Source of the DNA: Eutreptiella sp. 'Long Island Sound 2002'
Lineage: Eukaryota > Euglenozoa > Euglenophyceae > Eutreptiales > Eutreptiaceae
NCBI GenBank assembly: GCA_964036045.1
Contig: OZ038385.1
Location: 24,822,853-24,886,852, forward strand
Direction of reading: 5' to 3'
Length of the DNA stretch: 64,000 nt
The notes beneath the pieces were generated by a model. That model was not told the DNA's origin and made no database searches. It worked only from the letters and a program-made list of their open reading frames with translations. The position numbers and the translations under genes are program-made. Below are positions 33,180 to 44,426 of the stretch, piece by piece. Numbering within the stretch: the first letter of the stretch is position 1; each line of letters begins with the position of its first letter.

Positions 33180-34800
33180 GACCGGAGCTGCCCCTCAGGA
33201 GGGGGGGGGGGGGGGGCACTGATACATCTCCCCAAGAGCAGTCGGACACCCTCCTTGCCCCTCCACAGCGATAATTCATGAATACACACACAAATACAAC
33301 CGTCGGCCTCCCTACTGTCTCGCTCTGTCCTTCGCAGACACAGCTCCGTCAACTGGCCAAGAGCTGTGGAGGGTAACACTGTGCCTCATGCACGTACAGC
33401 ATCAAAAGGGCTGTAGAGAGGGGTTCAGCCGAGCGCTCGGGGGGTCTGCTCACAGCAGGAGGTCCAGCGCTAAAGCGCGACGCAGATCTTGGACTGATCC
33501 GACATGGACTCCTGGCGCCAAGTGCACGTCAAAACATACCTCTCAAACACTATCTGTTCAGCGACTGCAGCTTGTTCGGGTCTGTGAAGCGACGTGCATG
33601 ACACAGCCAACCCACAAGCGCATACCCACAGTGAGCACCCCTCACATAGCAGAACATCAGTGCCCACATGCCCAGCTGTACTAGAAGCGGCAGAGGGGTG
33701 ATGAATGGATGGATGGATGCTCCTGACTGGGCTGGGCCTTGACAGTCGCCCTTTTGTGCTTTGACTTGATTTCATGGTCGGTGTTTTGGGATGGACTGGA
33801 GACATTGCCTGCTGCTGTTCACGGCCGGATCACCTTCCCTTACTTATCCCAGGCTTCAAAGCCGGGTCATGCTGTTGCAATGGCATGTGCAAGCGATGGC
33901 CATCGATTTGTCGGTCCACCCTTATCCAATGGGCACTGGCCCGGATCGCACTTGCGACAAATCGCTGCACACTCGTCAATGGCATGGCCTCACTGAAGGC
34001 ATTAATATTGGCGTGAGAAAGGAGAAATGGCTGCTGCATCCTCTTCCCGCTCCTCCGCACCGCCACCACCAACAGAAGACTCGCACAGACACCAGTAGAT
34101 ACGCAAGCACCGCTGGCTCTTGCATCCCTTGTGACATCAAAAAGAAATATTTGGATTTCGCCGGTTCCCAAGCACGACATTTTGAAAGACCTTTGTGCCT
34201 AGCTTTGGGCTATGTCCATCACTTTTATATGATCATCCAATACAACGCACCCGCTCACGCTCATCCCTCAAATATTCGTTACACATTTTGACCCGCACAA
34301 TACTGCTAAGTGAACACTGCAAACCATTGTGGCACCCTGCACCGATCCATCTCTTCTTCCAGCTCCAGCTGTTGCCAACCCTCTCAAAACAAAAATCTGA
34401 CTAATCCGTGCAGGTACAGGGCCACAGAGATGTATTGCGTATGCACAATCTCACACCTGCCAAGGACAATGAGTCGGTATGTGCATCCCAAAGCGCCCTG
34501 AGAAGCACGAACATTGATGGCCAACACACACACAGGACGTGAGGAAAACCAATGAACCAACGACCAAGAAACCCAGTGTGGCAGGGCAGGCGATCGCAGG
34601 GCACTGGTCTGCAAACACCTCATCAGGCCATAAGAAGAATGCAAGTCATGAGGCTAGGCGCCTTTCGAAAAAAATAGACACTCAGCACACACAAACACAC
34701 ACCGTGCTGATGTGTGTGTTGTGGGGGAGGGGGGTCACCCATCCAAGGTGCAGCAGGTTTGCCGGTTAGCACTTCCGGTTCAGCGCTCGTGGAGGCGTAC
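33180..34800. other. No confident gene
   Basis: Poly-G at 33200-33216. Short frames on both strands. A minus-strand patch near 34400-34480 resembles an exon but lacks a clear donor. Confidence 0.35.
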
Positions 34801-34887
34801 CTGCAGGCTGTGGACAGCAGCTCCTTGGCGGTGCGGAGGTTCCACTGCTCACCGTGAGGGAGAAAGGGAGAGTGCACGGGGTCAATT
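34801..34887 (-). CDS. Internal exon of an unknown spliced gene
   Basis: Minus-strand acceptor CTCACCCACAG and consensus donor CTGCAG|GTACGC. 87 nt encode IDPVHSPFLPHGEQWNLRTA, then KELLSTACR. Protein-like with good splice signals. Unidentified. Confidence 0.42.
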
Positions 34888-36531
34888 CTGTGGGTGAGAG
34901 TGGAATGTGTATTCCCCTGCTTACTATTGCAGCCTTCTACCGCCATGGCGCCCACAGGGGGGGGGGTGTTGCAACTAGGGTGGAGGTAGGGATGCTCAAT
35001 GTGTAGTTGTTGAAATATCTCTCGGGGACGGTGATTGTGCGCGGACACGGAACAAAGTGTGGCTTTTTTCCCCCATCTGTACATTTCCCTTCATACGGAC
35101 CCCCCCCCCCATTTTCGAGGGTGGTGAACTAAAAAAAAAAACATGTTTTAGATGGGTAGGGGTGGGCTTTGAGGCCTAGTAAGGGGTTGGGAGGGCTAAC
35201 AATAGGGCATGACATCATTGTGCGCAGATTACCAAAAATTGGTAATTGAGGGACAAAATTAGTGATGTGAGCCATTATTTACCCCTACAAGTTACTGTGA
35301 TTGATGAAAATGAGCAAAAGGAAGGGGAATTTTCCAACTTCCTTGGTATGGAGGGGCTAAAGGTTAGGGGTAAAGGGGTAAAATGGCTATTTTTAGCCCT
35401 CCCGTTAGGATCCTATCAGCAGTGATGTCGTCCCCCATTTTTTCATAATTATGCCCTCGCACAGCTCTCCCACTGTCCAAACCTTCTCCAAAACATATTT
35501 TTTGAACTCCCCAGCCCCAAAATGGGGGGGAGCCCCCCCTCCCAAAGCGCACCCGGTAATAGGGATGGGGGGTGGTGCAGGAATGTCTGAAACCTGACCA
35601 GAAGAGGCAAAAAAAGCGTTAACGGAAAGGGCCATTTTTCGAAAGAATACGGTCCCGGACCCCACCCCCCCAACCCATACATACATCTCCCAAAAGCCCT
35701 CGTCAAGGGCTTTCCGAATATACCCCACATACCCCTACCGGACACTCAGTGGGCACAAACGAGGCAACAATACCAGCCCCTGTGTTCGCGCGTTTCTCGT
35801 GTCCCCGAGCGATATGCATGATCCATGCACATGTGGGTGCCGGAGGTGGGCACCAGATATCCCCAAGAGAAAAATTGAAATGGCCCAACACCTTACGAGC
35901 TGTATATGGTTCACAATCTCAAATCCCAACGCGAAGCACACGCGGGCAATACACATGAAAGCTGCAACAAACTGAAGGACAGGGAGGCTCGTTGCTTCGA
36001 TACCTTTGGTGACATCAATTCATGCTTTCTGGTATCACCACGTACACCTTCACGTTTGTTAGGGGGCTGTGATGATGGGCACGTGGAGGGGATCAATGGG
36101 TGTCGATGGTTGTTGACAACTCATGACCCCCCATCCATATACGTTGGGTGTGCATGTGTTTGAATCCACCCAAACCACTTGGGATTGTAACGTTGTTGCA
36201 GACCTATGTACGTCAGGCAATCCCAAAGTACAACCACTGAGGGCCCCCCCTGAAATGCGCATGTACACAATGTTTTCATCACATCTCTCATCTTCTCATG
36301 ACCCCTGGAGATGGAGGCGGCGAGTTGGAATGAATGCCATTAGAAGGGAAGGGGCATCAGAAGGAGGTTCCAGAAGCGGTTGGGCATATGCTTGTGGGTT
36401 AGAATGCCATGGAAGCCTGCAGTTGCGGCCGGAACAGAGCAGCTGGGCCATAGGCTGGGGGCCCTGGAACGGGGAGGGAACCCCACCCCCTTCCAATTCC
36501 AATGCATCCTACCAAGGATGCAGGTGCAAAC
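34888..36531. other. No confident gene
   Basis: Includes a T/A-rich patch (35100-35400) and C-rich runs. Open frames lack domains. Minus-strand introns of the surrounding exon series are the likely content. Confidence 0.35.
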
Positions 36532-36604
36532 CTGACGGATGTGGTCTTGCAGATGGTCCCAGCACTTCAAGGTTTTGGCTGCCAAGACCAAACCTGACAT
36601 GCCC
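36532..36604 (-). CDS. Candidate exon of an unknown spliced gene
   Basis: A strong polypyrimidine acceptor (CTTTCTGCTCTTTTCAG) on the minus strand precedes 73 nt encoding GMSGLVLAAKTLKCWDHLQD, ending at CGTCAG|GTTTGC. No family recognised. Confidence 0.38.
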
Positions 36605-37689
36605 CTGAAAAGAGCAGAAAGATGATGGCCGTGGGGTGGAGCTCCGCAGATGAATGTAGACAAAGTGAACCCTAAAACAACGACTGTCTGATGCTGAGCT
36701 CATTTCTCAAGGCCGAAGAAGCAAGGCTTTGGAAGAATTGAAACTACATGTCTGAGGGGAGTGGTGTTAAGACCTAATTAAGGTGAGCTGAGCGAAGGTG
36801 TAGGTGGAACCTTTGGCAGACAGGTGGTCCGGGGGGTGCCATCAAGGCTCAGTAAGTGTGCCAGGTGGTACTGCTGGGTGTACGCACTGGCTTGAGTTTT
36901 CATGGACGAATGAAGGTTTTTGCTGCTTTGGTTGACACACCTTCGTGGATAAAGGGTTGGGACAGGGTAACCTCGCTTTTGTCACTGTGATTCACGGTGT
37001 CTGGTTTGTCCTCGTGTCTGAGTGCTGTGTTGATGCCCGCGAATTCGTGGCATATTTCATCGTCCTTTGCCATGAATTTGCTTTCCTCATGCTTGCAAAT
37101 CCATGCCTCTCATCCACATTTCATTGTGACTTGTCACGTGTCGTTGTATACACTCTGATGAACTTGTTGTTGCCTTGGTTGCGCTGTGTTCGTTGAATTC
37201 GTGCACCAAAGGCATGCTCTTCTTTCAAATGTGGAGGATTGCTGTGCGCACCCATTCTCACCCGATGATTGTGTGTGGTGGTTGGCGGAGGGTTGGTGAG
37301 GAATGCGGCGCACCTTGACAAGGCGTTCACAACGCGCGGCTTTGGGAGTGCATCAGCAGTCTGCAACAGGTTGGCAATGCAGAATGACTGCTGCACAGTG
37401 CTGTGTAAAAGTCGGCCCAATGAAGCCCTCACGCGACGTACGCTCACCGAGGCTCCGCAGCACACGGTCGAAGAAATCACACAGCAATCGAAGAAATCAC
37501 GCATAGCGAGGTTTTGCGACAAAACAGTGGAGCGGCAAAGCGTGCCCCGTTGCATGTGCCTCACAGCTTGCCCGCCAAGAACATCCAAACATGCGCGCAG
37601 CATCACGCTGTACACTGTCCATGCCTAACACCCCAGTGGTGAAAAGCCCGTCAGCCACTGGAAGCCCGCAAACAGGCACATCAACGGAC
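36605..37689. other. No confident gene
   Basis: Open frames exist on both strands at 37121-37628. On the minus strand they could continue the pseudouridine synthase-like gene, but no HQIR-type C-terminal motif is visible. Confidence 0.35.
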
Positions 37690-38100
37690 TGCCAATCACC
37701 ATTGACCAGCCGCCACTTGCAAGGTCGGTCTGGAGAAAACTGCCCTTGTTACAGCACACCTGAGAAGGCTTCAAGCTGTGTGGCAGTGCTAGCTCTAGTG
37801 TATGGTGGTCTCTCTGGTCGGCAACAACTCCAGACGGCTTCCAAACCACTGCCATATGATCGTCCTCCACCAATACCTCGATGGGAAGTGCATCCCGTGC
37901 ACATGCGATGGCTCTGTCGTTAATCACTAAACACACGCGGTCACCGGGCTGTAGCACATGTGCCGGATTGATGATGGGGTGTCCGTTGACAGCCACGTCG
38001 CCCCGGTCAATGGCATGTTCGCAACCTTGAAGAGCAAACGCAGCATTGCTGAAGCCCGATGCCACTGGGAATGGTTGACGTTGATACTCATGCTGCTTTG
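37690..38100 (-). pseudogene. S4-domain / RluA-type pseudouridine synthase fragment lacking catalytic block
   Basis: RluA-family enzymes convert uridine to pseudouridine in rRNA or tRNA. On the minus strand the frame gives an S4-like RNA-binding segment (AIDRGDVAVNG, then VLQPGDRVCLVIND), followed by the conserved start of the synthase fold, IEVLVEDDHMAVVWKPSGVV, and then LELALPHSLKPSQ. The family next requires an HRLD-type block with the catalytic aspartate. Instead, after a GT and 30 nt, an AG leads into KWRLVNGDWQSVDVPVCG, which resembles sequence beyond that block. So the catalytic exon is missing, displaced or deleted. The left boundary is uncertain (in-frame TGA at 38114-38116; acceptor-like AGs near 38093-38101). 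It is a gene fragment or a non-catalytic relative. The family call is inferred from motif resemblance. Confidence 0.55.
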
Positions 38101-41100
38101 CTGCGACTGTTGCTCAGAGCCGTGGCGCGCTGATTAGGCAGTATTCCGTTTGTCACGAAATGCCACCCATCACTAGTCATGAGGCGCTCGCGGATCACGA
38201 CCGCCTTCATTCGACACATTCGACACATTGGCTACCGACCATGAAAAGACAACATGTCCTTAAACATGCAAACCCGCTTTCCAATGCGGAGGCACTTGTG
38301 CAATTGCATGGCAAATGCCATGAAATGGAAGCGGAAACTCACGTTCGTGACGTACCCACAACCGGGTGGGCACGTGAAGGAGGGTTGTTTGGGCCCTCTT
38401 TTCGCATCCTTGCGATGCATACCTTGTTTGGAAGATAATGAATCTCGGAAATGTAGCTTGCAGAACTTCTTCAGCCGGCAGCTCTCACTCACAGCAATCT
38501 CTTTGACCTCGTGACTTTGTGGAAGCAATCACGTGGGAATGCACAAGGCTATATTTGGTAAGCGGGGTGGGCTGGCGACAAAGCAAGCAAGCACAACACC
38601 AGACTCAAAGCTGCAACGTCATAACGTAGGTTGACGGAGTACTCAGTCTACCAAGCACAAACCGTCCTCGGAGGTCGTTTCATGTTATCCTACAGATCTG
38701 CTCTCCGCCCCTGCCTTTCGCTTGAACACGATTACTAACCATATTCTACGTATTATTCATCTCTGATCTCTCGTCCTGTGGGCGTGCACTAACATCCATC
38801 CCTAAACCAGTTCTTATGTCGTGCCACGTGCATGCATGCATTATCCATGTCATGCCCGGATACCGCACAGCATTGTCTACACGTGGAAACACATTCGTCT
38901 ATCCAGTGCAAAAACTGCGTCATACTAGCAGCTCACCACCCTGTCTAAGCGTAGGCAGTCGTACAAGCGCCACAAGGGTAGGTGCCACCAACTTTGTGGG
39001 AAATCCTGCTTGCCAACACCTTTTATGAGGGATCCGAGGTTGTGTAACAAGTGTGCCTTTTGAAAGGCATAACAGATGCACTTACATATTAAAGAAGGGC
39101 GTGTGGGGAATCCTTGTGGGCCCACCAGTCCCACTGCGGACTCCCGGCGTTGGGGAAGGGCAGTGCGTCAGTTGTACCTTTACGAACTAGCGAGATCCTT
39201 TGTTGAGGGCCAATACAGAAGTACTGTGCCACGACAATCGGCCCTTCCCCCAAGTGGTGAGCGATCTCCAATCATCCCATTGCAGTTGGATCCCACATTA
39301 GTGGTTCGTCCAGGAGTGCAGTGGGAATGCGAGGCAGACGATAAGGGGCATTCGGGTAAGGGAATGTGGCACTCCCCAGGAGCCTAGTGACAGGGGAGGA
39401 AGCACACGGGCGGAGCACAAGAAGGGGGTGAGCCCACCGAAGTCTTGGTGTCCTCACCCACGCAGAGTGCGGAGCCCAGGTGGAATGAAAGGTTGAATGG
39501 CTGGAAGATGTGGGTAGGGAAGGGGACAAGGGAAACACCTAGAGAATGCAACCAGGGGGTAAAAGCATTTGGCAAGAATCGAAGTGGAAAGCAAGCGGGG
39601 GGGGGTTTGGCATGACGCCATGGTGTGTTGTTCTCGTCTGCGGGAGGGGGGGGGTGTCAATAGTTGAAGGACGCATCAAAGTTGAGCCCACGTTGTTTGG
39701 TTGCTTTTTGTGATCGCTATGTCCCTCTTCCATGTTAACCCATGTTGGGGGACAAAAGCTATCAATGAATGAATGAATGTTAGGGGATTAGATGCAGTTG
39801 TATTTGCGACATCATGTTACTCCCATTATCTTTGTCCTTGTCCACCTTTGGGCCACTTGGGTGGGTTTGGAACGGTCCTATAGGGTGTTCCGAGCCGCGG
39901 CTGCTTTGACCCCCCCACCCCCCCCACCCCTCCCCGATGGCGCTCGCCGGATACGCTAGATGAGGCCGGTTGTGCCCAAGTGAGGAACGGCAGGCTGGGT
40001 GGTCGGATTTGGTGATCTGGGTAGTTGGCTGGCCCGACCCCGGCCTAAACTTGAGCATGCCAAGCCGCCCTTTGCCCCGACCCCTCAACCTCCTTGTCTT
40101 GCTGCTACTTTGCTTCACCTTGCCCTTGCTTTTTGGCTCCCTTGTGGGCAAGGGTCCATTGCTGACCTGGTATAACGGCATGCTTGTCCTCCTCTTACTT
40201 GGTAATATTTGTCAAGGAAAGACGGGAGCAAACCCAAGCCAATCCCAAGCAGAGCATCACTCCTCGCTCAACCCACGAATGCATGGTGCATTGTTGCGGC
40301 AATCCACGACACAAAGGTACCATGCACAATCCAAACCTCATGGTCATTAACTTTTTTTGCAAGCTCCAGAATATACGTGTGGTGCAAAGGTTGCACAAAA
40401 GTAACTCCTCTCATGCCAAAGGTAAAGCTAGCCACATGAAAGTAACTACTGTAGGTGCATCAGCATGACACAATACAAAGCGCTCTCAAGCGCACAACCT
40501 GGCAGCATATGTGTGAGGAGTCACAATATGCTACAACCGGGCAAACAAAGGTTTCTAACGACGTATTTCCATGCTGAAAGCTGAAATGAGTACACAATCA
40601 GTATGTGGTTTAAGGCAACTCGTTTCGCAATTTATAGTGATCTTGTTTTTTGGGTGCATCACCAAAAGTGAACCAGAGCCGCCCATCTTGGGATTACCGG
40701 GGCTTTGCGCGGTGCCGGGCGCGGCGCGGTGCTAGGATGTGTTGCGTGTGCTCTGTGTGTCTATTGTGTGTCTCAAATAGAGGTCGCCGCTCTAATTGAG
40801 GACCAATTTTGGGCCGATATTGAACTTTTGTTGGAGACCCTTTGAAACTTGATACTGATGCCCCTAGCGATGTCCCAATTGCCCCTCCTAGCTCAGAAAC
40901 ACATGAACGGCGATGGACTGACATGAAATTGAGGCACATACTTCATTCAACAGACCACCAAACCCAAACATGCCATGTGAAATGAAGCTATTGTGGTGTT
41001 ATAGAACTAGGTAGTGCACTTGTCCCTTGCGTTGACTGGTGTCGGTTCCTCTGTCCTTCGATGCAAACGAACACAGCAAAAGAAGAATGAGACACGAGAC

Positions 41101-41190
41101 AGCGTCTTTCTGCAAGTGACAAAGAGGCAGTTCTGCATGAGTGCTCTCTGGGGTGTTGAGGACACCGTTGTCGGGCCTTGTGAATGCTTC
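38101..41190. other. Gene-poor stretch
   Basis: Open frames include 38232-38528 (minus; CPPGCGY and spaced His residues, possibly a zinc-finger exon), 39076-39387 (plus) and 39780-40181 (minus, Lys/Arg-rich). None has codon bias, splice support or a nameable domain. Confidence 0.35.
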
Positions 41191-41930
41191 TTACCCTTCT
41201 TCTTCCATATCTTTTTCACATGGTGGGCGCATCCACTCGTCTTCTGCTTTGGGCATCTCCTTCAAGCCCAAACACCTAAGGTGGTACCAAACTGTGCAAT
41301 AGTCAGGCCCGACCCATTGTTGCATGACTGACCAATCACCATCATCACCCATGGCACATAGGCCCATCCTCATCCTCAACGTACTCCTCCTCCTCCTCCT
41401 CCTCCTCCTCCTCCTCCTCTTCTTCTTCTTCTTCTTCTTCTTCTTCCTCTTCCTCACCATCCTCCCTATCCGACATCACCTCATACCCTTCTTCACCCTC
41501 CTCACTCTCCTCTTCCTCCTCCTCTTCCTTGTCCTACTCCCTTTCTAGCCGTCTCCCTTTTGCCCCCTTTTTACATTGCCCACCCTTCCTTTTCCTTTTT
41601 GCCTCGTTTTCTTTTTGTTTCTTGTCGAGTTCAAGTGTAGCAGTGAAGAAGTCATCACTTGTTACCATTGCACCCAACCGCAAGTTCAACGGGTGATGTC
41701 TTGTTACGGTGTTGATGGCTTTGCCGGTCACTTGGCAGCCAAAGTCTTCGTTCGTCCTTGTTGCTCCACCACCTCCTCTCCCCTTCCTCCCTCTACATGG
41801 TCATTGGAGGGTACAAACTCTTGGTGAACATTCGCACCAACGAGCTGTTCAACAACTTGAGAAATGCACACGACATTAATTTCTTGACCCCAAACTTTTA
41901 CTTTTTCTGATCCCATTTTAGGTACTGCAG
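41191..41930 (-). pseudogene. Broken gene for an acidic protein with a C-terminal PHD-finger-like module
   Basis: Minus-strand coding sense can be followed through three frame pieces. First, VVEQLVGANVHQEFVPSND ... QQGRTKTLAAK. Then, after a frame change at about 41730, MVTSDDFFTATLELDKKQ and a Lys/Arg-rich part, read through a TAG at 41534-41536 into a long Glu tract encoded by the CTC/CTT repeat. Last, after another frame change near 41360, GPDYCTVWYHLRCLGL and DEWMRPPC. The end matches the second half of a PHD zinc finger (C..WYH..C ... W..P.C). 'Serine/Asp-Phe-rich segment, basic linker, acidic run, PHD' is an arrangement seen at the C-terminus of some pogo/jerky-type transposases. No DDE domain is visible upstream, so that link is an inference. 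Confidence 0.5.
41384..41455. repeat. CTC/CTT trinucleotide tract
   Basis: About 24 triplets, CTC then CTT. On the minus strand in frame it encodes the poly-Glu of the PHD pseudogene. Confidence 0.95.
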
Positions 41931-42236
41931 CTATTGGAGGGGACAGAAGTTGGAAGGGGTAATTCCGCATGACCGCCCAGGATTCACCCCATTGTCACAG
42001 GGAATGGGGTTCAGGTTACTAATCATAACTCGCCAACCCTGCTGATATGAATATTGTCCGCAGATCCTAAAACCAGCCTGATTCAAGGAGGGTTGAACCC
42101 AGCGCCAACCCTCCTGGAATCGGGCTGCTTTGTAGGATCTACGCACACTGTTCTGCATGGGGAATTCTGCGGAATCCTACTCCCCACCACAGTACTCCCC
42201 CTCCGCCGGATAGTAGACCCACCAGCAAATGACCAT
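41931..42236. other. No gene seen
   Basis: Non-coding by composition, with no recognised element. Confidence 0.35.
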
Positions 42237-43135
42237 TTAAGAGATCCACCCCCATTTTTGAGTCTAGCCCAACCAAAGCGATAAGAGACCCACTTGGAAA
42301 AGTACACTTTTAAGAGACCCACGCGCAAAAGGAGACAAAGGCGAACCCACGCCCCAGCCCCAATGTGACAAAACATATGTAACCGGATGCTCCAACATTG
42401 AATGTTAAGGGTATTGTGCTACACAATTGTACCCGCCCGTCAACTTGGGTTTTGCACAAAAACATGATGTCATTTGCACTAGGGGAGGTGCCTTCTGCAG
42501 AAGGGTGGTGCTTTTTGCTTTCGCAAAATGCAACAAAAAAGGTGATATATGCACAAGGATGTGCATTATGCATAGTTTCCGTGCGAAAGACAACCAAAAT
42601 GCCGGCGCAAGTGTGAGATATGCACTAGTGCAAGGTGGTACAGTTGACGGGCGGGTACAACTCCAAGAAATAGGCCTTCAAATGACACACCCTTAGTGAA
42701 AATGTCATGGGACAACAAAAACTGTCCCCTGCATATGATAGTTCCAGTACTGTAGCAACCACTTCAAGAAGAAATGGGCCCAACGATGACATTAGTGTCT
42801 GAGCCAACACTTCGCACTTCGCAACAACCGGCTTAAGGCCAGCATCAATGGGTTCACGTCGAGACACATCAAGAAGTGAGCATAATTTGTTCCCCATGTT
42901 TCGTCATTCCATGTGGTAATGCGATGTCATGATGTCACCAAATGACCAAAAAATCGGTTTTTTCCGGTCGAATAATCAAAATCCATGAATGTGGACTCGT
43001 TGGATGCGGCTTGTTTTTGTGACCTCGAAGACAGGTCACAGGGCTTGGGCCTACGACATAAGAGACCCACTTGGAAAAGTACACTTTAAGAGACCCGGGC
43101 CTTTGGCTCCAGGGGAAAAATTAAGAGACCCAGGT
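42237..43135 (+). repeat. Scattered AAGAGACCC motif series
   Basis: AAGAGACCC or AAGAGATCC occurs at about 42238, 42284, 42312, 43061, 43087 and 43122. The 27-bp block AAGAGACCCACTTGGAAAAG plus TACACTT is repeated at 42284 and 43061, bracketing the 42427-42660 element. Confidence 0.7.
42427..42660. mobile_element. 234-bp MITE-like element with perfect 19-bp inverted termini
   Basis: TTGTACCCGCCCGTCAACT (42427-42445) has its exact reverse complement at 42642-42660. There is no coding content. The outer TTGTA/TACAA makes a TA target duplication possible but ambiguous. Flanking direct repeats are not evident beyond that. Confidence 0.65.
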
Positions 43136-43699
43136 CTACTGTCGGGGGGGGGGGGGGTAGATAAGCAGTGCTCGGAGGTGGACATTGTAAGCAGTACCCA
43201 AGATTCTCCGGAGCAGGTAGTGACATAAGCAATGCCCACTGACAAGCAGCACCTCCATTCCTAACGAGTTAGCTATTCTTACCAAGTAGTTGTTCAGTCT
43301 TACCGGTGTGAAAATGGATCTCTTGTAGGAAAACTTGGCATTTGGGGTACCACACTCATGGTAAACGAATCCCAAAGCATGCTAGTACCAAGCAATAATA
43401 GTGGAATAGGCCATGGAGGTGGAGTTACAAACCGGATTGAAAAAAGAACACGGGTGATTGTTGGTGGTTCTTTGTTTGTTTCCTTTCCTTTGCTAGCTTT
43501 GGGTTTGGTGTCGGGAGGGGGGTTTGATGGGGGCTTGGCTTGGCAGTGTGCCTTCGGTGGAGGCTTTGGTGCGGAGTTCTCCACCGGGGTGGGTGGGGAA
43601 GTCCGGTGCAGCACATCAGCCGATCGGCTTGTTAGCGCTCATCGCCGAAGACCCATGGCAGGGCTCAGCCGTGATCGGTCAGGGAATCAACCGCCGTGC
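42661..43699. other. No gene seen
   Basis: Contains poly-G at 43143-43157. The plus frame 43358-43912 is Gly/Val-rich low-complexity without a domain. Confidence 0.35.
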
Positions 43700-44140
43700 A
43701 GGGTTTGGTTGACTCAGTTGTGTCAGTCACCAGTCACGATTTTTTTTGACTCATTCAAGTCAACTCACGAGTCACACCGCTACAGTCGACTCTGCCAAGT
43801 CATGATGTCGCGTGGTGACTGTGACTCAGTCGGCAATAAGAGTCACGGATGGCCGGTTCAAATCCCGTACGACTTGCACGATCGTATGGTGTCGATCGCT
43901 TTGCGCATCTAGCGATGAGCGAGCGGATCGGTGGCAGATCGAAAAAAATAGGTATGATTCTTATAAGTTTTTCTCCATGGCATGGGCAGCAGCAGTCCCC
44001 AGAGTTGGTTCAGAGATAAGTGCATTTGTCTCAGGCAGTTCTTCAGTTCCCGCTTGATTGGAGTATGGGTGACTGACTCATGACTCAGTCACCAGTCACT
44101 CCAGTATCATGAGTCATCGATTTTTCGACTCAGTCAACCT
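43700..44140. repeat. Cluster of TGACTCA / GAGTCA motifs
   Basis: At least ten copies of TGACTCA, GACTCAGTC or their complements fall in about 430 bp. The blocks GTCAGTCACCAGTCAC (about 43725) and CAGTCACCAGTCAC (about 44085) are near-identical. Confidence 0.8.
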
Positions 44141-44426
44141 ACAGTAACGCTGCCGCCGTTAATGCTAAATCGTTGCTTGCGCATCCCCAACATTGAGGTT
44201 TTTTTCTATAATACCCAATCCCGCACCCTGCCCCCCCCCCCCCCCCAACACCCCCTCCGGGGCTGTTGTGTTGATACAACAACTTTTCTACGTGGTACGA
44301 ATGGCTGCACTGATTTGTAGGTCGTTGCTGGATGTCCGATGAAACTTTAATTAATTAATTACCGGCAGAAAGTCGAATTTTTCAGTTTTTCAGGGGCAAA
44401 GCCACCCCAAAAAAAATTCGTCAATA
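44141..44426. other. Spacer with poly-C
   Basis: Poly-C at 44230-44247 and a TTAATTAATTAA run at 44348-44359. No gene. Confidence 0.45.

Noticed and set aside
33095-33230. Poly-Pro/Gly frames around the poly-G tract
   Set aside because: Generated by a homopolymer; no support for coding.
43796-43880. tRNA-like sequence with a perfect B-box (GGTTCAAATCC) and D-arm-like CTCAGTCGG
   Set aside because: No consistent cloverleaf: the T-stem mismatches, there is no anticodon arm, and the A-box spacing does not fit an acceptor stem. It may be a SINE trace but is not a tRNA gene.
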